Part shown: one piece after another, positions 4,613 to 5,831 of the stretch
How positions within the stretch are numbered: position 1 is the first letter of the stretch
How the letters are laid out: each line of letters begins with the position of its first letter
Source: Oscillospiraceae bacterium
Lineage (GTDB): Bacteria > Bacillota > Clostridia > Oscillospirales > CAG-272
Length of the DNA: 5,831 nt
Reading direction: 5' to 3'
NCBI GenBank assembly: GCA_009779295.1
Contig: WREN01000160.1
Span: forward strand, 1 to 5,831
Translations under genes and position numbers: made by a program
The notes under the pieces: generated by a model
Database searches by the model: none
Told to the model about the DNA's origin: nothing
What the model saw: the letters and a program-made list of their open reading frames with translations, nothing else

Positions 4613-5724
4613 TACGTCATTTCGTTTGTGCGGTTCAGCATGGTAATGAATCTTTCTTCACTCCGTATAATCTCAAAATCCGCGTTGTTTAATTTATTTA
4701 ACAATCTTTCTTTATTATCGTCAGTTATGCAATAAACAGGGGTTTTTACGTCGCGCAAGAAAGGAGTATCAACGCGCATACCTTTATGTAATCGGCTTCG
4801 GACGTTAATATCATAATCAACCAATTTTTCGAGCCAATCCAACGCTTTGCCTTTATCGTCCATTTCCAAATATGTCTGCGCGATTAAAACGTACACATCA
4901 CCCGAATCCGTATTTTGTACCGGCGGCATCAGCTTTTCTTCTCCGTAAACAATTTCCATAAATGAGAAAACAGAAAAAAATATTTTTAACGCGTCGGCAT
5001 ATTTTCCCATATTTTTGTATGCTTTGCCTAATAATATTATACCGTCGAACAGCGAAGTCAAGCGATAACTAAAATCATTTTGTAAATAATCTGCTTCAAG
5101 GGGATAATTCTTTTCCTCATGCGCAATAAATGCCGACATGTTATTTATCGTAAAATCGGATCGCACCGGAAAATTATTCGCGTGTTCCCATGCTTTCTCG
5201 ATGTTTCCGTATGCCGAATGAAGCAATACCATAATATAACGCGCGCTTAAAACATCCGGCGCACTCTTGCCGTATGAGATTATAACATTCGCCTGACGGA
5301 TACATTCCTGATAAATTTCTTTTCTTTGGATTTCATCAGCGTAGTTGTTTTCAGGATAAGCGAGCGCACAGCCTCTCCAAATGCTGTTCATCAAGAGCCA
5401 CGGGTGATTAGGATATTTGCGTAATCCGTTCTGTAATGCGTCATACGTTTTTTTACCATCATCACCTTTGAAGCTGTAAGCCTCGTCAAGAATTTTTCTA
5501 ACTTCCTCGTCGTCGTTCGTTCCATAGATACCGAACAGCACATCCGCGCTGACCCCGAACACGCTCGCAAGCGGCACTACCTGCGAAATATCCGGCAAGC
5601 CCGTTTCGTTTTCCCATTTCGAAACCGCTTTCGAGGTGACGTTGAGTTGGTCGGCGAGTTCTTCCTGCGTGAGATTACGTTCCTTGCGCAGTTTTTTAAT
5701 TGTTTGCCCTATTGAATAAGACAT
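4612..5724 (-). CDS. XRE-family transcriptional regulator with helical TPR-like C-terminal domain
   Basis: This 370-residue protein has a clear XRE helix-turn-helix at residues 5-62 (IGQTIKKLRKERNLTQEELA ... VTSKAVSKWENETGLPDI), which binds DNA. Residues about 75-340 form an all-helical region with repeated aromatic/Ala pairs (for example LLGKAYKNMGKYADALKIFF and VLIAQTYLEMDDKGKALDWLEKL) in the TPR style. Such C-termini bind peptides or other ligands in regulators of this layout; here the ligand is unknown. GGAGG (minus strand, 5736-5732) lies 7 nt before ATG 5724. The DNA coding for the HTH is much more GC-rich (5521-5700 about 53%, with 60% in the first block) than that for the rest (blocks of 28-37%), suggesting a domain acquired or converted separately. 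It is transcribed toward the plus-strand genes from its own promoter and may control itself through the dyad at 5748-5760. Control of the plus-strand genes is possible but unsupported. Confidence 0.92.
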   Translation of the reverse strand: MSYSIGQTIKKLRKERNLTQEELADQLNVTSKAVSKWENETGLPDISQVVPLASVFGVSADVLFGIYGTNDDEEVRKILDEAYSFKGDDGKKTYDALQNGLRKYPNHPWLLMNSIWRGCALAYPENNYADEIQRKEIYQECIRQANVIISYGKSAPDVLSARYIMVLLHSAYGNIEKAWEHANNFPVRSDFTINNMSAFIAHEEKNYPLEADYLQNDFSYRLTSLFDGIILLGKAYKNMGKYADALKIFFSVFSFMEIVYGEEKLMPPVQNTDSGDVYVLIAQTYLEMDDKGKALDWLEKLVDYDINVRSRLHKGMRVDTPFLRDVKTPVYCITDDNKERLLNKLNNADFEIIRSEERFITMLNRTNEMT

Positions 5725-5747
5725 GCTATAACCTCCATCATTAATTA

Positions 5748-5760
5748 ATAATTAGATTAT
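5748..5760. promoter_or_regulatory. candidate operator dyad overlapping the regulator -10 box
   Basis: ATAAT-TAG-ATTAT is a perfect 5/3/5 inverted repeat overlapping the -10 box and the expected transcription start, the usual place for autorepression by an XRE protein. It lies in very AT-rich DNA, so chance symmetry is a real alternative. Confidence 0.3.
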
Positions 5761-5784
5761 AGCATAAATTTTTTGTATTGTGAA
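5756..5784 (-). promoter_or_regulatory. sigma-A-type promoter of the minus-strand regulator gene
   Basis: On the minus strand, TTCACA (5784-5779, one mismatch to TTGACA) is followed by 17 bp and a perfect TATAAT (5761-5756) with an extended TGC just before it. Transcription would start near 5749, about 25 nt before the start codon. This is the only near-consensus promoter I can see in the window. Confidence 0.85.
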
Positions 5785-5807
5785 CCCACTTGAAAGTTAT
5801 ACGATTC

Positions 5808-5820
5808 CTACGGAACGTAG
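5808..5820. repeat. short inverted repeat upstream of the regulator promoter
   Basis: CTACG-GAA-CGTAG is a perfect 5/3/5 dyad, 24 bp upstream of the -35 box. It could be an upstream regulator site or the end of an element outside the window. Confidence 0.3.
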
Positions 5821-5831
5821 AGTTTATTGAT

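Noticed and set aside
4458..4646. 62-codon plus-strand ORF overlapping the Cys-rich gene
   Set aside because: It is out of frame with the conserved Cys-rich product, has no plausible ribosome site, and gives an Arg-rich low-quality translation running through the palindrome.
1..5831. SOS/LexA operator of the GAAC-N4-GTTC type
   Set aside because: I looked for it near the repressor and the other gene starts and found only GAAC-C-GTTC inside the 3704-4297 gene, which has the wrong spacing.

Overview
The window reads as an accessory stretch of an anaerobic, low-to-moderate GC bacterium, most likely a clostridial member of the Bacillota. The grounds are strong GGAGG-type Shine-Dalgarno sites before most genes, an AT-rich consensus promoter (TTCACA, 17 bp, extended TGC-TATAAT), and gene families I associate with Clostridia: XRE regulators with helical C-terminal domains, stand-alone GyrI-like domains, and the small Cys-containing 'LSGDA..NAL' proteins. 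Lineage is inferred from style, since no rRNA or marker gene is present.

Nine genes run on the plus strand and one converges on them from the right. Positions 2-1907 form a tight gene train with gaps of 1-4 nt: a 5'-truncated CxxC protein, a stand-alone GyrI/AraC-type effector-binding domain protein, a GNAT acetyltransferase and a VOC-fold protein. After a 40 nt gap comes a MIF-like tautomerase (1948-2292), then an XRE-S24 self-cleaving repressor (2329-3069). Next is a second CxxC protein paralogous to the first (3114-3611), followed by a second, divergent effector-binding domain protein (3704-4297). A small Cys-rich ferredoxin-like protein (4348-4572) ends the plus-strand series. The minus-strand gene (5724-4612) encodes an XRE regulator with a large helical, TPR-like C-terminus and has its own promoter at 5756-5784. 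A 22 bp perfect palindrome separates the two converging transcripts and probably terminates the minus-strand one.

The main pattern is a repeated two-gene module, CxxC protein followed by an effector-binding protein, at both ends of the plus-strand series. Between the copies lie small ligand-handling or modifying enzymes and a repressor of the kind inactivated by RecA-type DNA-damage signalling. A reasonable inference is a small-molecule (xenobiotic or antibiotic) sensing and tolerance island, but no substrate can be named. Base composition varies between genes and inside the last one (sampled 60-base blocks run from about 28% to 60% GC), which suggests mosaic assembly. I see no tRNA, rRNA, CRISPR array, transposase or integron attC site. 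Small-scale structures include a three-codon leader ORF overlapping the repressor start, a Shine-Dalgarno site in a hairpin loop, and palindromes at gene ends.
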